Of a stretch of 64,000 bases of DNA, positions 25,566 to 36,700 are shown piece after piece. The stretch covers positions 771,001 to 835,000 of the forward strand of contig NZ_CALSBP010000003.1 of NCBI RefSeq assembly GCF_943373825.1, in the 5' to 3' direction. The position numbers were made by a program, and so were the translations under genes. Under the pieces are notes generated by a model, which was not told the origin of the DNA, searched no databases, and saw only the letters and a program-made list of their open reading frames with translations. The DNA is from Aquimarina spinulae. GTDB lineage: Bacteria; Bacteroidota; Bacteroidia; Flavobacteriales; Flavobacteriaceae. How positions within the stretch are numbered: the stretch's first letter is position 1; every line of letters begins with the position of its first letter.

Positions 25566-26855
25566 CTAGTTGCCTCCTTCTAAAGCTTTAAGTCTGTCTT
25601 TCATTTCGCCAGCCTTAGGATCATCTAACTGATAAAATATATTCATCAATGTACGAATAGCTTCTACATTATCAGGACTACTTTTTAGAGCTCCTTCAAG
25701 GTAAGGAACTGCCGTTTTATATAATTCTGATCTCTTTTTTGTTAGTTCATCATATCTTCTATTATCGCTTGAAGATGTTCCTAATCCATTCATTTCATCT
25801 ACAATCTTAGTTTCTCCACTTAAAATTATAGAAGCAATATTGATTTGAGCAGCGGTATAATCTGGTTTTAGCTCTAAAGCTTTCTTATAGTAACCCAGTG
25901 CCTGATCATTATCACCAAGGCGAGATGCACTAACTCCTAAATTATATAGTAAATCTGGATTTTCAGGATCGTTAGCTACGATCTGCTCCATGATTTCTTT
26001 ATACTTAGCAATATTTCCTAATTTATAGTATACATCAGCTTCTGCTTGCTTTAATGCAGAATCTTCTGGGTTCTCTTTTTTAGCATCTTCAATAGCAGCT
26101 ATTGCTTCTTCATCTTTTCCTTGACTCATATAAATCAAAGCAATATTTTTTGCAATCTCTCCTTTTCTAGATTCAGAAGTTTTAATTTCTGGCTTAATAT
26201 AATCTCCAGTTTTTACAGAAAGGTCTCTTATTTGTTTCGATTCAAAAACATCAACCTTACCTGTTTCTTTATGCGTTGCAACAAATTCCTTTTTTACTCC
26301 GCTAAAACCAAGGCTTTTTAATTCCTTATAGTATTTTAGAGCAGTATCATAATCTTTATCATTAACAGCATTACTTGCTGCATAATATAAATATGTTGTA
26401 TCAGCTTTATTGGTTGTATATCCTAAATAAAGTTTTTCTGATGCTCCTTTATAGTTTTTTGCATTCTGATCTTTAATTGCGTTTTCAACTAAGGATTGGC
26501 GTAACAATTGTAATTTTTGAGAAGCATCAGCAGTATATTTAGATCCTCCTGCGGCTTTTTCAATTTCGATTGTTTTACTATAAGCACTCGCTGCACTTTC
26601 AATTTTCTCTAAAGATTCACCTGCAGAAGCAGCTACAACCTGGCCTTTAAAAAAATAATATTGCGCTTTCATTTTTTCATCAGCAGCGTTTAACTGTCCT
26701 TCAGCAGCTTTCAATGCTTCACTAGCTACATCCATGTTACCAGATTTCAAGGCTTTGTTTGCCGCTTTTAATGCTTGTTTTGGAGTACTCTCCTTCTGAG
26801 AAAATCCAAAAGCACTAACAGCTAGAAATAGTACTACGATAAATTTAGTCTTCAT
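25566..26855 (-). CDS. Secreted TPR-repeat protein
   Basis: The 429-residue protein has a signal peptide (cut after about GFSQ, residue 20). Tetratricopeptide repeats run through the rest, clearest at YKLGNIAKYKEIMEQIVANDPENPDLLYNLGVSASRLGDNDQALGYYKKALELKPD (given here as a stretch near residues 275-330 with the core pattern YNLGxxxxxLGxxxxAxxYYxKALELxPD). TPR proteins are scaffolds; partners are unknown. It lies 27 bp after gyrA on the same strand and is probably co-transcribed with it. Confidence 0.88.
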   Translation of the reverse strand: MKTKFIVVLFLAVSAFGFSQKESTPKQALKAANKALKSGNMDVASEALKAAEGQLNAADEKMKAQYYFFKGQVVAASAGESLEKIESAASAYSKTIEIEKAAGGSKYTADASQKLQLLRQSLVENAIKDQNAKNYKGASEKLYLGYTTNKADTTYLYYAASNAVNDKDYDTALKYYKELKSLGFSGVKKEFVATHKETGKVDVFESKQIRDLSVKTGDYIKPEIKTSESRKGEIAKNIALIYMSQGKDEEAIAAIEDAKKENPEDSALKQAEADVYYKLGNIAKYKEIMEQIVANDPENPDLLYNLGVSASRLGDNDQALGYYKKALELKPDYTAAQINIASIILSGETKIVDEMNGLGTSSSDNRRYDELTKKRSELYKTAVPYLEGALKSSPDNVEAIRTLMNIFYQLDDPKAGEMKDRLKALEGGN

Positions 26856-26882
26856 TACTTGAGTTTTTAAAATGGGATTTAA

Positions 26883-29426
26883 TTATTGTTTTGTTTCATT
26901 ATCAATATTCGTGCCATCTGAAGTGTTATCAGCATCTGTTGTAGAAGAATCAACATCTTCTATATCTTCATCCTGATCTATATCATCTTCGTCGTGCATA
27001 ACTTTTGCTACTGCGGCAATAGAATCTTTACCTTTTAAATTAATAAGACGTACACCTTGTGTTGCTCGTCCCATCACACGTAAATCTTCTACAGAAAGTC
27101 GAATAGCAATTCCTGATTTATTTATAATCATAAGATCATCTAAATCGGTAACATTTTTAATTGCCACCAGAGATCCTGTTTTATCAGTAACAGAAATGGT
27201 TTTAACACCTTTTCCTCCTCTATTCGTTATTCTATAATCTTCTAATTTCGAGCGCTTTCCATAACCATTTTCTGAAACTACTAAGATATTACTTTCCATT
27301 TCATTAACGGCTACCATACCAATCACTTCATCTTTATCATCGGCAAGTCTGATTCCTCTTACTCCCGAGGCTCCACGTCCCATTGGTCTGGTTTTCTCTT
27401 CTTCGAATCGAATTGCTTTACCCGATTTTACAGCCAACATTACCTGGCTTTTACCATCGGTTAATTTAGCTTCGAGAAGTTCATCATTATCCTTTATAGT
27501 AATAGCGTTAATACCATTTGTTCTCGGTCTCGAATATTGCTCTAAAGATGTCTTTTTGACCTGACCTTTTTTCGTTGCCATAATGACATAGTGCGAATTA
27601 ATGTACTCTTCGTCTTTAAGATCCTGGGTACAGATAAAAGCTTTCACTTTATCATCACTATGTATATTAATTAGATTTTGAATAGCTCTTCCTTTAGAAG
27701 TTTTACTTCCTTCCGGAATTTCATATACTCTCATCCAGAAACATTTTCCTTTCTGAGTAAAGAACAGCATATATTGATGATTGGTTCCTACAAATAAATG
27801 TTCAAGAAAATCCTCATTACGTGTTGTACTTCCTTTTTGTCCTACTCCTCCTCTATTTTGTTTCTTATATTCATTAAGAGAAGTTCTTTTTATATATCCA
27901 GCATGTGAAATCGTAATTACTACTTTTTCATCCGGGATCATATCTTCTATACTAAGATCTCCTCCTGCATATTCTATTTGAGAACGACGCTCATCGCCAT
28001 ATTTTTCTTTTACTTCTGCTAGCTCGTCCTTAATGATTTGCATTCTACGCTCCTTCTTTTCCAAAATATCCTTAAGGTCTTCGATAGTCTTCATCAACTC
28101 ATCATACTCAGCACGTAATTTATCTTGCTCCAGACCTGTTAATTGACGCAGACGCATCTCTACGATTGCTTTTGCCTGTATTTCAGAAAGTTCAAAACGT
28201 TTTATCAATTTTTCGCGTGCCTCTTCTGTATTCGCAGAAGAACGAATTAAAGCAATTACTTCATCAATATTATCTGAAGCTATGATTAAACCTTCAAGAA
28301 TATGAGCTCTTTCTTCAGCTTTTCTCAATTCATATTTTGTACGACGAACAACAACTTCATGTCTGTGTTCTACAAAATAATGAATCATTTCTTTTACATT
28401 CAACAACTGTGGTCTTCCATTAACCAGTGCTATATTATTTACACTAAAAGAAGATTGTAAAGCTGTATACTTATATAAAAGATTTAGTACTATATTAGGT
28501 ATTGCATCTCGTTTAAGGACATATACAATACGCATACCATTTCTATCAGACTCATCACGTATTGTAGAAATTCCTTCGATTTTCTTATCATTAACAAGAT
28601 CAGCAGTCTTTTTAATCATATCTGCTTTATTCACCTGATAAGGGATCTCGGTAACGATTATGCTTTCTCTACCGTTTACTTCTTCAAAACTTGCTTTAGC
28701 TCGTATAACGACTCTTCCTCTACCCGTTTTAAAAGCTTCTCTAACACCATCATACCCATAAATTGTTCCTCCTGTAGGAAAATCCGGGGCTTTAATATGT
28801 TGTATTAATTCATCAATTTCGATATCATTATTCTCAATATAAGCAACTGTACCATCAACAACTTCACTTAAATTATGAGGAGGCATATTTGTTGCCATAC
28901 CAACTGCAATTCCTGAAGCTCCATTTATTAATAATCCTGGAACCCTTGTTGGCAGAACTGTTGGTTCTTGTAAAGTATCATCAAAATTAAATGTATGATC
29001 TACAGTGTCTTTTTCGATATCTGCCAGCATATCCTCTGATATCTTTCGCATTCTTGCTTCTGTATAACGCATAGCCGCAGGGCTATCTCCATCTACAGAA
29101 CCAAAGTTACCCTGGCCATCAACTAACATATATCTCAAACTCCATTCTTGCGCCATACGAACCATCGTATCATATACAGATGTATCACCATGAGGGTGAT
29201 ATTTACCAAGAACTTCACCTACAATTCTTGCAGATTTTTTGTGGGCACTACTCGCTTTAACACCCAATTCATACATACCGTATAAAACACGCCTATGTAC
29301 GGGCTTAAGACCATCCCTAACATCAGGAAGTGCACGAGATACAATAACAGACATTGAATAATCAATGTATGCAGATTTCATCTCATCTTCTATATTGATA
29401 GGTATAAGCTTTTCTCCATCAGCCAT
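26883..29426 (-). CDS. gyrA: DNA gyrase subunit A
   Basis: GyrA breaks and rejoins DNA during supercoiling. The 847-residue protein starts with [21 protein letters not shown], carries the catalytic Tyr in AAMRYTEAR (Y121), and the quinolone-region motif [10 protein letters not shown] with Thr82 and Asp86 at the positions of Escherichia coli Ser83 and Asp87. The C-terminal beta-pinwheel has the GyrA-box variant QNRGGVG and later repeats such as NRGGKG. The tail is very acidic (from about residue 810, [15 protein letters not shown]). The upstream 356 bp separates it from clpC. Confidence 0.97.
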   Translation of the reverse strand: MADGEKLIPINIEDEMKSAYIDYSMSVIVSRALPDVRDGLKPVHRRVLYGMYELGVKASSAHKKSARIVGEVLGKYHPHGDTSVYDTMVRMAQEWSLRYMLVDGQGNFGSVDGDSPAAMRYTEARMRKISEDMLADIEKDTVDHTFNFDDTLQEPTVLPTRVPGLLINGASGIAVGMATNMPPHNLSEVVDGTVAYIENNDIEIDELIQHIKAPDFPTGGTIYGYDGVREAFKTGRGRVVIRAKASFEEVNGRESIIVTEIPYQVNKADMIKKTADLVNDKKIEGISTIRDESDRNGMRIVYVLKRDAIPNIVLNLLYKYTALQSSFSVNNIALVNGRPQLLNVKEMIHYFVEHRHEVVVRRTKYELRKAEERAHILEGLIIASDNIDEVIALIRSSANTEEAREKLIKRFELSEIQAKAIVEMRLRQLTGLEQDKLRAEYDELMKTIEDLKDILEKKERRMQIIKDELAEVKEKYGDERRSQIEYAGGDLSIEDMIPDEKVVITISHAGYIKRTSLNEYKKQNRGGVGQKGSTTRNEDFLEHLFVGTNHQYMLFFTQKGKCFWMRVYEIPEGSKTSKGRAIQNLINIHSDDKVKAFICTQDLKDEEYINSHYVIMATKKGQVKKTSLEQYSRPRTNGINAITIKDNDELLEAKLTDGKSQVMLAVKSGKAIRFEEEKTRPMGRGASGVRGIRLADDKDEVIGMVAVNEMESNILVVSENGYGKRSKLEDYRITNRGGKGVKTISVTDKTGSLVAIKNVTDLDDLMIINKSGIAIRLSVEDLRVMGRATQGVRLINLKGKDSIAAVAKVMHDEDDIDQDEDIEDVDSSTTDADNTSDGTNIDNETKQ

Positions 29427-29679
29427 AAAAAATTATTTTATTCTAAAATTGATTAATTAAACGCGCTAATTTAAGTAAATTAAGACGGTTTTAACAGCCA
29501 ATTACCCTGTAATATACGGAATTTATTAACAATAGTATGGGCAGATGTCGTTAATAAGTCTGTGATCTTAGGTTTTGATTATTAATGCATTTTTTGTCTA
29601 TTTACCAATACAAGCAAAAAAAACCATAATAGACACTGTCTCAGAGCTGGTGTGTGTATTTTTAAAGCTTGAAATTGCA

Positions 29680-29707
29680 TGACAAAATATCCCAATGTCA
29701 AAATATC
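29680..29707 (+). promoter_or_regulatory. Near-perfect direct repeat upstream of the clpC promoter
   Basis: TGACAAAATATC (29680-29691) and TGTCAAAATATC (29696-29707) differ at one base and start 16 bp apart, ending 19 bp before the -33 TTG. They could be paired sites for a stress regulator. The likeness to Firmicutes CtsR heptamers (GTCAAA) is noted, but CtsR is not known from Bacteroidota. Confidence 0.4.
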
Positions 29708-29726
29708 TAATTAAAAGGAATAGTTT

Positions 29727-29759
29727 TTGTCAATTTAATTCTAAAAATTACTATTTTAG
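29727..29759 (+). promoter_or_regulatory. Candidate clpC promoter
   Basis: TTG at 29727-29729, a 22-bp spacer and TATTTTAG at 29752-29759 fit the TTG-N(17-23)-TAnnTTTG type with one mismatch. The start codon is at 29783. Confidence 0.5.
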
Positions 29760-29782
29760 TTATAAAGAAAGAGAATAATTTT

Positions 29783-32341
29783 ATGGATGATAATTTTTCG
29801 CCCAGAGTAAAGGATGTGATTGCGTACAGTAAAGAAGAAGCTCTTAGATTAGGGCATGACTTTATTGGCACAGAACACCTTATGTTAGGGTTACTACGTG
29901 ACGGAAGTGGTAAAGCTATTAATATTCTAGATGCGCTAGATATCGATTTAACAAATTTAAGAAGGAAGGTTGAAATCCTAAGTCCCGCAAATCCAAATAT
30001 AGCTGTCGCCTCGAACGAGAAAAAAAATTTACATTTAACTAGACAAGCAGAAAGAGCATTAAAAACTACTTTTTTGGAAGCTAAGCTATTTCAAAGTTCT
30101 TCTATTAACACTGCTCATCTTCTGTTATGTATCCTAAGAAATGAAAATGACCCAACTACAAAACTTTTAAATCGTTTAAAAGTAGATTATGATAATGTTA
30201 AAGACCAATTTAAGTTTATGATTGCTAACGAAGAAGAATATATAGATAACCCAAAAGCAGAATCTTTCTCTGAAGATGATGATGATTTAACAGGTGATTC
30301 ATCTAAGGAAAATCCTTTTAACTCTCCTTCTGGAGGAAGTAAAGCAGGCAAAAAATCTAAAACTCCTGTTTTAGACAACTTTGGCCGTGATTTAACTGCA
30401 ATGGCAGAAGAAGGAAAACTCGACCCCGTAGTGGGACGATCCAAAGAGATAGAGCGTGTATCCCAAATATTAAGTAGACGTAAAAAGAACAACCCACTAC
30501 TCATAGGAGAACCTGGAGTTGGTAAATCTGCTATTGCAGAAGGGCTTGCTCTAAGAATAGTAAAACGTAAAGTTTCTAGAATTTTATTTGACAAAAGAGT
30601 CGTTACTCTTGATTTGGCAAGCTTAGTTGCAGGAACCAAATATCGTGGACAATTCGAAGAGCGAATGAAAGCAGTAATGAACGAATTAGAAAAAAACGAT
30701 GATATCATTCTTTTTATAGATGAGATTCATACTATTGTCGGTGCAGGTGGTGCTACAGGAAGTTTAGACGCTTCTAACATGTTTAAACCAGCCTTGGCAA
30801 GAGGTGAAATCCAATGTATTGGTGCCACAACCTTAGATGAATATCGCCAATACATAGAAAAAGATGGTGCCTTAGAGAGACGTTTTCAAAAAGTAATTGT
30901 AGAACCTACAAATATTGAAGAAACTATAGAAATCCTTAACAACATCAAGGAAAAATATGAAGAACATCACAATGTTAGTTATACACCAGATGCTATTGAA
31001 GCTTGTGTAAAATTAACCAATAGATATATGACAGATCGCTTTTTACCAGACAAAGCTATTGATGCGTTGGATGAAGCGGGTTCTAGAGTACATATTACCA
31101 ATATTGATGTTCCTAAAAAAGTACTCGATCTTGAGAAAAAACTTGAAGAAGTAAGAGAACTTAAAAATAGTGTAGTCAAAAAACAAAAATACGAAGAAGC
31201 CGCAAAGCTTAGAGATGACGAAAAGAATCTCGAGAAAGAGCTTGGTGTTGCACAAGAACAATGGGAAAAAGAATCCAAGCTACATAAAGAAACCGTTGAT
31301 GAAGAAAACGTAGCAGATGTGGTTTCTATGATGACCGGTATACCTGTTAATCGTATAGCGCAAACTGAAAGTAATAAACTAGCCGAATTACCCAACCTAA
31401 TTATGGGTAAAGTTATAGGTCAGGATGAAGCCGTTACCAAAGTCGTAAAAGCAATACAACGTAATCGTGCCGGACTTAAAGATCCTAATAAACCCATTGG
31501 ATCGTTTATATTTCTAGGACAAACTGGAGTTGGTAAAACACAATTAGCCAAAGTTTTGGCCAGAGAACTCTTTGATAGTGAAGACACACTTATTCGTATC
31601 GATATGAGTGAGTATATGGAGAAATTTGCAGTTTCCAGACTTATTGGAGCACCTCCTGGATATGTTGGTTATGAAGAAGGAGGCCAACTTACCGAGAAAG
31701 TAAGAAGAAAGCCATATGCAGTTATTCTATTAGATGAAATCGAAAAAGCGCATCCCGATGTCTTTAATATGATGCTTCAAGTATTAGATGATGGATATCT
31801 TACCGATAGCCTTGGACGTAAAATTGATTTTAGAAATGCCATAATCATTATGACCTCTAATATTGGAGCTCGTAAACTGAAAGATTTTGGACAAGGAGTT
31901 GGCTTTGGAACTTCTGCCAAAAAGACCCAGGCAGAAGATTATGCTAAAGGAGTAATAGAAAATGCATTAAAAAAAGCATTTGCTCCTGAGTTTCTAAACC
32001 GAGTAGATGATGTTGTTGTATTTAATGCATTAGAACGAGAGGATATCCATAAAATTATCGATATTGAACTTGATAAACTATACGGACGAATTAAAGATCT
32101 TGGATACGACCTTTCCTTAAGTGAAAAAGCTAAGGATTATATTACCGAAAAAGGTTTTGATAGACAGTATGGCGCAAGACCTTTAAAAAGAGCTATTCAA
32201 AAATATATAGAAGATGCTTTAGCAGAAGAGATTATAAACTCTCAACTTGAAGAAGGTGATAGTATATTTATGGATATGGATGATGATTCTGGCGAATTAA
32301 CAATTACTATTAAAAAAGCTGAAGAATCAACCGAATCTTAA
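29783..32341 (+). CDS. clpC: ATP-dependent Clp protease ATP-binding subunit ClpC
   Basis: ClpC is a double-ring AAA+ unfoldase that feeds ClpP. The 852 residues contain the N-terminal Clp repeat domain ([31 protein letters not shown], about 4-34), first Walker [10 protein letters not shown] (about 242-250), a UVR/M-domain coiled region with [29 protein letters not shown] (about 450-480; split motif), second Walker [10 protein letters not shown] (about 578-586), and the C-terminal D2-small domain. The UVR-containing middle makes this ClpC, not ClpB. It stands alone with a terminator at 32369. Confidence 0.96.
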   Translation: MDDNFSPRVKDVIAYSKEEALRLGHDFIGTEHLMLGLLRDGSGKAINILDALDIDLTNLRRKVEILSPANPNIAVASNEKKNLHLTRQAERALKTTFLEAKLFQSSSINTAHLLLCILRNENDPTTKLLNRLKVDYDNVKDQFKFMIANEEEYIDNPKAESFSEDDDDLTGDSSKENPFNSPSGGSKAGKKSKTPVLDNFGRDLTAMAEEGKLDPVVGRSKEIERVSQILSRRKKNNPLLIGEPGVGKSAIAEGLALRIVKRKVSRILFDKRVVTLDLASLVAGTKYRGQFEERMKAVMNELEKNDDIILFIDEIHTIVGAGGATGSLDASNMFKPALARGEIQCIGATTLDEYRQYIEKDGALERRFQKVIVEPTNIEETIEILNNIKEKYEEHHNVSYTPDAIEACVKLTNRYMTDRFLPDKAIDALDEAGSRVHITNIDVPKKVLDLEKKLEEVRELKNSVVKKQKYEEAAKLRDDEKNLEKELGVAQEQWEKESKLHKETVDEENVADVVSMMTGIPVNRIAQTESNKLAELPNLIMGKVIGQDEAVTKVVKAIQRNRAGLKDPNKPIGSFIFLGQTGVGKTQLAKVLARELFDSEDTLIRIDMSEYMEKFAVSRLIGAPPGYVGYEEGGQLTEKVRRKPYAVILLDEIEKAHPDVFNMMLQVLDDGYLTDSLGRKIDFRNAIIIMTSNIGARKLKDFGQGVGFGTSAKKTQAEDYAKGVIENALKKAFAPEFLNRVDDVVVFNALEREDIHKIIDIELDKLYGRIKDLGYDLSLSEKAKDYITEKGFDRQYGARPLKRAIQKYIEDALAEEIINSQLEEGDSIFMDMDDDSGELTITIKKAEESTES

Positions 32342-32368
32342 CTTAATTTTTATAAAACAACAAATACA

Positions 32369-32403
32369 AAAGAGACTGTTATCTATACGTAACAGTCTCT
32401 TTT
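32369..32403 (+). terminator. Terminator after clpC
   Basis: A 13-bp perfect stem (AAAGAGACTGTTA 32369-32381 with 32390-32402), an 8-base loop and TTTT at the end. Confidence 0.85.
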
Positions 32404-32611
32404 AATATAGATCAAAAACCTGTAACAGTCTTAAACCCAATCATGCAAGAATTATAAAAAAAACAATAATAAGATAACCTTAGAACTTTCCTAATCCCTT
32501 TCTAATTTATGTTTTTTTCATACCTTATACCGATAATAAAATAAGAAAGAGAGCCCTATTTCTATCCTATTCCATATCTAAAACACGTACTAAAATGCTA
32601 ACAAATAATAG

Positions 32612-33001
32612 ATGATCACTTCATATAATTTCTATTTCTGTCATATAGAGATATATGAAGATTATGTAAAGGCTATAATGAAAGAAGGAATTACAGTCTT
32701 ACCAGAACATAACGATGTTTTGCTACTGATTACAGAAAAACATTTCAAAAACAAACCTTTTGTTTATATCACACATCGCATTAACTCTTATGCCGTAAAT
32801 CCAACGGTATATCTAGAAACTGCCAAAATTTCAAATGTGATTGGTTTTGCGGTAGTATCTGCCGATCATAGACAAAAAATACAAACAAAGCTTGAAAAAG
32901 CCTTCTTTAACAAAGAGCTTAAACAGTTTGACACTATGGAGTTAGCTCTAAAATGGAAAGATAATATGATCAAAAAATATAGGAATCAAAAAATAGTATA
33001 A
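32612..33001 (+). CDS. Small cytosolic protein of unknown function, possible STAS-like fold
   Basis: The 129-residue protein has alternating strands and helices and no signal peptide. It reads IEIYEDYVKAIMKEGITV, then a strand NDVLLLITEKHFKNKPFVYIT and NVIGFAVVSADH. The length and pattern suggest a SpoIIAA-like/STAS fold found in other Bacteroidota unknowns, but this is a weak guess. It is monocistronic and ends at a bidirectional terminator. Confidence 0.65.
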   Translation: MITSYNFYFCHIEIYEDYVKAIMKEGITVLPEHNDVLLLITEKHFKNKPFVYITHRINSYAVNPTVYLETAKISNVIGFAVVSADHRQKIQTKLEKAFFNKELKQFDTMELALKWKDNMIKKYRNQKIV

Positions 33002-33008
33002 AAGCTAT

Positions 33009-33041
33009 AAAGCGATACTTGTAATAATACAGTATCGCTTT
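33009..33041. terminator. Bidirectional terminator before rny
   Basis: AAAGCGATACT (33009-33019) pairs with AGTATCGCTTT (33031-33041), 11-base loop, between convergent genes ending at 33001 and 33067. Confidence 0.75.
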
Positions 33042-33066
33042 ATTATGTTATTAAGTTCTATAAATA

Positions 33067-34635
33067 TTATTTAGCAATATTTACTGCTCTTGTCTCTCGT
33101 ATTACAGTCACTTTAACCTGACCAGGATATGTCATATCTGTCTGTACTTTTTGAGAAATCTCGAAAGAAAGGCTAGCTGCTTTTTCGTCATTCACTTTTT
33201 CACTTTCAACAATCACACGAAGCTCTCTACCTGCCTGAATCGCATAAGCTTTTTTCACTCCATCAAATCCAAAAGCGATTCCTTCTAAATCTTTCAGCCT
33301 TTGTATATAAGAATCCAATACCTGACGTCTAGCACCGGGTCTGGCACCACTAATTGCATCACACACCTGAACGATAGGAGAAATTAACGATGTCATCTCT
33401 ACTTCATCATGATGCGCCCCTATAGCATTACAGACTTCTTGTTTTTCACCATATTTTTCTGCCCATTGCATTCCAAGGATAGCATGCGGCACTTCCGTTT
33501 CTGTATCCGGAACCTTACCAATGTCATGTAGTAAACCTGCTCTTTTTGCTAGTTTAGGATTTAACCCTAATTCTGAAGCCATTACGCCGCATAACTTAGC
33601 AACTTCTCTCGAGTGTTGTAGAAGATTCTGACCATAAGAAGATCTATATTTCATTCTACCTATAGTCTTAATTAGTTCTGGATGCAATCCATGTATCCCG
33701 AGATCAATTACGGTACGCTTACCAACTTCAATAATCTCTTCGTCAATTTGTTTCCTTGTTTTTCTTACTACTTCTTCTATTCGTGCAGGGTGAATCCTTC
33801 CATCGGTCACTAATTTATGAAGTGACAATCGAGCCACTTCTCTTCTTACAGAATCAAAACAAGATAAAATTATTGCTTCAGGAGTATCATCCACTATAAT
33901 CTCAACCCCTGTAGCGGCCTCAATAGCTCTAATATTTCTACCTTCACGACCAATAATCCTACCTTTTACATCATCACTTTCAATATTAAAAACCGAAACA
34001 CAGTTCTCAATTGCTTCTTCTGTGCCTATTCTTTGAATAGTATTAATAATTACCTTCTTAGCCTCCTGTTGTGCGGTTAGCTTGGCTTCTTCAATAGTAT
34101 CTTGAATAAGTGCCATAGCATCGGTCTTTGCCTGTCCTTTTAAAGACTCTACAAGTTGTTCTTTTGCTTCTTCTGCAGATAATCCCGATATAACTTCAAG
34201 TTGTTGTACCTGACTTTTATGAAGTTTTTTAAGTTCGCTTTGTTTCTTTTCTAAATAGTCCTTGCGTTGCTCTCCTTCTTTAATTTTTTCCTCGAGCTCT
34301 ATATTTAGTTTTTTGTTTTTAGATAATTCATTAGAAACTTGAGATTCCTTATCTCTTGTTCGTTTTTCTGCTTCGGCCATTTTTTTATCTCGCGACAATA
34401 TTACCTTTTCATGTTCTGATTTTAATTCAATAAATTTTTCTTTGGCCTGAAGTATCTTGTCTTTTTTAATTGTCTCTCCCTCATTTTTAGCATCTCTTAA
34501 AATGCTTTCGGAAGTTTTTTTAGCATTTCTAATAATCTCTGAAGCTTTATTACGTTCCAGAACTTTGGCAATGATAAATCCTATCATTAGTCCTGCTACC
34601 CCAGCAACTATTAAAAATATAATATTATTATCCAT
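33067..34635 (-). CDS. rny: Ribonuclease Y
   Basis: RNase Y is a membrane-bound endoribonuclease that begins mRNA decay. The 522 residues start with a membrane helix (about 4-22), a long coiled coil (about 30-200), a KH domain (about 210-270, with [19 protein letters not shown]), and an HD domain with the metal motif [10 protein letters not shown] (about 367-376). Length is normal. It lies just after the 6S RNA and zapA on the same strand. Confidence 0.96.
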   Translation of the reverse strand: MDNNIIFLIVAGVAGLMIGFIIAKVLERNKASEIIRNAKKTSESILRDAKNEGETIKKDKILQAKEKFIELKSEHEKVILSRDKKMAEAEKRTRDKESQVSNELSKNKKLNIELEEKIKEGEQRKDYLEKKQSELKKLHKSQVQQLEVISGLSAEEAKEQLVESLKGQAKTDAMALIQDTIEEAKLTAQQEAKKVIINTIQRIGTEEAIENCVSVFNIESDDVKGRIIGREGRNIRAIEAATGVEIIVDDTPEAIILSCFDSVRREVARLSLHKLVTDGRIHPARIEEVVRKTRKQIDEEIIEVGKRTVIDLGIHGLHPELIKTIGRMKYRSSYGQNLLQHSREVAKLCGVMASELGLNPKLAKRAGLLHDIGKVPDTETEVPHAILGMQWAEKYGEKQEVCNAIGAHHDEVEMTSLISPIVQVCDAISGARPGARRQVLDSYIQRLKDLEGIAFGFDGVKKAYAIQAGRELRVIVESEKVNDEKAASLSFEISQKVQTDMTYPGQVKVTVIRETRAVNIAK

Positions 34636-34663
34636 AATTTGTGTTAGTATTTATATAAAAAAA

Positions 34664-34821
34664 GCCTGCACTAGCAAAGGTTTTGTATAAACTCTGTAAA
34701 AACAGGTTTAGGGCTAACAAATTGCTCAAGAATCCGCTCAAGGCGGCGCGCTTTTACAACTTAAACTCACCCTTTTTAATTAATTCTTGTTGAGTTTATC
34801 AAAATAACAACTAGTGCAGGC
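34664..34821 (-). ncRNA. ssrS: 6S RNA, Flavobacteria type (6S-Flavo-like)
   Basis: The terminal arms GCCTGCACTAG (34664-34674) and CTAGTGCAGGC (34811-34821) are perfectly complementary over 11 bp. They enclose about 136 nt with weaker paired segments, and on the minus strand the closing arm is followed by a T7 tract, giving a terminator-like 3' end. The 158-nt length and the position between zapA and rny fit 6S RNA, which mimics an open promoter and binds RNA polymerase. In Escherichia coli ssrS also lies next to zapA. The strand choice rests on the T-tract. Confidence 0.75.
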
Positions 34822-34847
34822 AGTAACCTTATTTATTTTAAAGAACG

Positions 34848-35138
34848 TTATGATAAATGTTCATGTAGCAAATTATTTAATTCATTTAATCTATTAGCCA
34901 CATTAACCGTGTCATCATCTTTATCTATAGTTTTTTGTTCTACTTGTGCAGCAAACTGTAAAGCACACATTGCCAATACATCTTGCTTATCTCTAACTGC
35001 ATAACTTTGCTCAAATTGCTTTATCATGGCTTCTATCTTTTTTGCTGCTTTCCGTAAACCTTCTTCCTGATCCGGATTAATGGTTAACGGGTATACACGA
35101 TCTGCAATAGATAATTTAATTTTAAGCTTATCTGCCAT
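34848..35138 (-). CDS. zapA: Cell division protein ZapA
   Basis: ZapA bundles FtsZ filaments at the division ring. The 96-residue protein matches the family pattern: LKIKLSIADRVYPLTINPDQEEGLRKAAKKI (about 5-35), then DVLAMCALQFAAQV (about 53-66) and a C-terminal coiled coil. It starts 7 bp after a small coiled-coil gene and is followed by the 6S RNA, so the three form a cluster with rny. Confidence 0.9.
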   Translation of the reverse strand: MADKLKIKLSIADRVYPLTINPDQEEGLRKAAKKIEAMIKQFEQSYAVRDKQDVLAMCALQFAAQVEQKTIDKDDDTVNVANRLNELNNLLHEHLS

Positions 35139-35145
35139 ATTTTAC

Positions 35146-35436
35146 TTATTCAGAAAGTTGTGCGATGCACATATCAATCTCTCTTATTAAAGCGTTTATT
35201 TTGAGCTTGGTTTCCCTTTTATATTCGTCACTGCCTAATATTGCGTTTGCATTTTTGAGTGCACTGAATTTTTCTTCCCACTGCTTTAATTGATCTATTT
35301 GAAGTTCTGAATTAGACTCCAAATCCGATATTTTCTCTTTTAAACTTAAATTTTGTTGCTTAATTAATTCATATTTATGAAGCAACTTACTTATTCTATT
35401 TTCAAGAGAATCAATAATTTCAATTAAATCACTCAT
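35146..35436 (-). CDS. Small coiled-coil protein, possible ZapA partner
   Basis: The 96-residue protein is almost wholly coiled coil (heptads across residues 8-65, IEIIDSLENRISKLLHKYEL onward). No named domain is recognised. It lies 7 bp upstream of zapA and so is probably translated together with it; ZapB in other bacteria is also a small coiled coil that works with ZapA, but this protein is not recognisably ZapB. A role in division is an inference from position. Confidence 0.75.
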   Translation of the reverse strand: MSDLIEIIDSLENRISKLLHKYELIKQQNLSLKEKISDLESNSELQIDQLKQWEEKFSALKNANAILGSDEYKRETKLKINALIREIDMCIAQLSE

Positions 35437-35525
35437 TGTAAATTTTACACAATACTTCGTTACACAAAGTTAACATACCAATTGAAAAAACCCAATAGTT
35501 TTACAACTAATTTTAAACCCTTTCT

Positions 35526-36647
35526 TTATTGTGGTTTAATCCTCGATATTTCTTCTACTTTAACCAAAGACGATGCGATTATCTGGTGCATATCATAATA
35601 ACGATATTCTGCCAGCCTTCCTCCAAAAATCACACCTTCTAATTGTTGTGATTCTTCTTTATACTTTTTAAAAATTTCTTGATTTCTACCGTTATTAATA
35701 GGATAATATGCCTCTTTGCTTCTATCCCAATTTTCGGGATATTCTTTTGTTATAATTGTTTTATCCTGCTTTCCAAATTCAAAATGTTTATGCTCGATAA
35801 TTCTGGTAAATGCATAACTTTCATCATTATAGTTTACTACTGCATTACCCTGGTAATTTTCAATATTATGAAGCTCATGTTCAAATCGTAATGATCTGTA
35901 TTCTAAATGTCCATGCTTGTATTCAAAAAACTCATCTATCTTGCCAGTATATACAATCTTATCGGCTAGAGATTCAAGCTCTTTTCTATCTTCAAAAAAA
36001 TCCACTCCTGTTTTGGTATCAATACCGTCTAGTAAACCATTAATAATTACATTGTAACCCCCGACAGGAATTCCTTGATAAATGTCATTAAAATAATTGT
36101 TGTTATATGTATATCTAACCGGAAGTCTTTTAATGATAAACGCAGGGAGTTCTGTAGCTTTTTTACCCCATTGTTTTTCTGTATAGGCTTTAATAAAAGT
36201 TTCATAAATATCTTTCCCGACCAAAGATAAAGCTTGTTCTTCAAGATTTTGTGGAGACTTTACTCCATATTGCGCTACTTGCTCATCAATAATCTTTTTT
36301 GCTTCCTGCGGTGTCTTGGTTCCCCACAGTTGATAAAAAGTATTCATATTAAAAGGCAGGTTATACAGTTTACCTTTTGACAATGATAGTGGAGAATTTA
36401 TATAATTATTAAAAGTTGCAAATTGATTTACATAATCCCAGATTTTTTTATCATTAGTATGAAAAATGTGAGCTCCATATTTATGTATATTAATTCCTTC
36501 CTTTTCCTCGCAATATACATTTCCACCTAAATGATCTCGTTTATCTATCACAAGACATTTTTTACCTCGATTAGTCATTTCGTGAGCAAAAACACTTCCA
36601 AACAATCCGGCTCCTACAATTAGATAATCATATCTCTTTTCTTTCAC
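35526..36647 (-). CDS. glf: UDP-galactopyranose mutase
   Basis: Glf interconverts UDP-galactopyranose and UDP-galactofuranose using reduced FAD. The 373-residue protein begins DYLIVGAGLFGSVFAHEM, the FAD-binding GxGxxG motif, then LVIDKRDHLGGNVYCEE, HIFHTNDKKIW and the substrate-side NFNM...KKATELPAFIIKRLPVRYTYNNNYF block, and ends with IFGGRLAEYRYYDMHQII. Length is typical. It is divergent from a galactofuranosyltransferase-like gene, which points to a galactofuranose-containing glycan. Confidence 0.96.
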   Translation of the reverse strand: MKEKRYDYLIVGAGLFGSVFAHEMTNRGKKCLVIDKRDHLGGNVYCEEKEGINIHKYGAHIFHTNDKKIWDYVNQFATFNNYINSPLSLSKGKLYNLPFNMNTFYQLWGTKTPQEAKKIIDEQVAQYGVKSPQNLEEQALSLVGKDIYETFIKAYTEKQWGKKATELPAFIIKRLPVRYTYNNNYFNDIYQGIPVGGYNVIINGLLDGIDTKTGVDFFEDRKELESLADKIVYTGKIDEFFEYKHGHLEYRSLRFEHELHNIENYQGNAVVNYNDESYAFTRIIEHKHFEFGKQDKTIITKEYPENWDRSKEAYYPINNGRNQEIFKKYKEESQQLEGVIFGGRLAEYRYYDMHQIIASSLVKVEEISRIKPQ

Positions 36648-36692
36648 TAGTATATTTTTTTATTCGAAATAGTTTCTAAAAAATTCAGTTGT

Positions 36693-36700
36693 CAAAACTA
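36693..36700 (-). promoter_or_regulatory. -7 element candidate of glf
   Basis: TAGTTTTG on the minus strand matches TAnnTTTG, about 45 nt before the ATG at 36647. Confidence 0.45.

Larger units (their letters stand above)
29427..29782. other. Divergent intergenic region between gyrA and clpC
   Basis: This 356-bp region has no gene. It holds a clpC promoter candidate at 29727-29759 and a 12-base near-repeat pair at 29680-29707. Confidence 0.5.

Noticed and set aside
26933..27000. Acidic GyrA tail as a frameshift or fusion
   Set aside because: Acidic tails are common in GyrA proteins of this group, and the frame is clean.
29680..29707. CtsR-like site as proof of CtsR regulation
   Set aside because: CtsR is not known in Bacteroidota and only part of the heptamer matches, so the repeat is kept only as an unnamed candidate.
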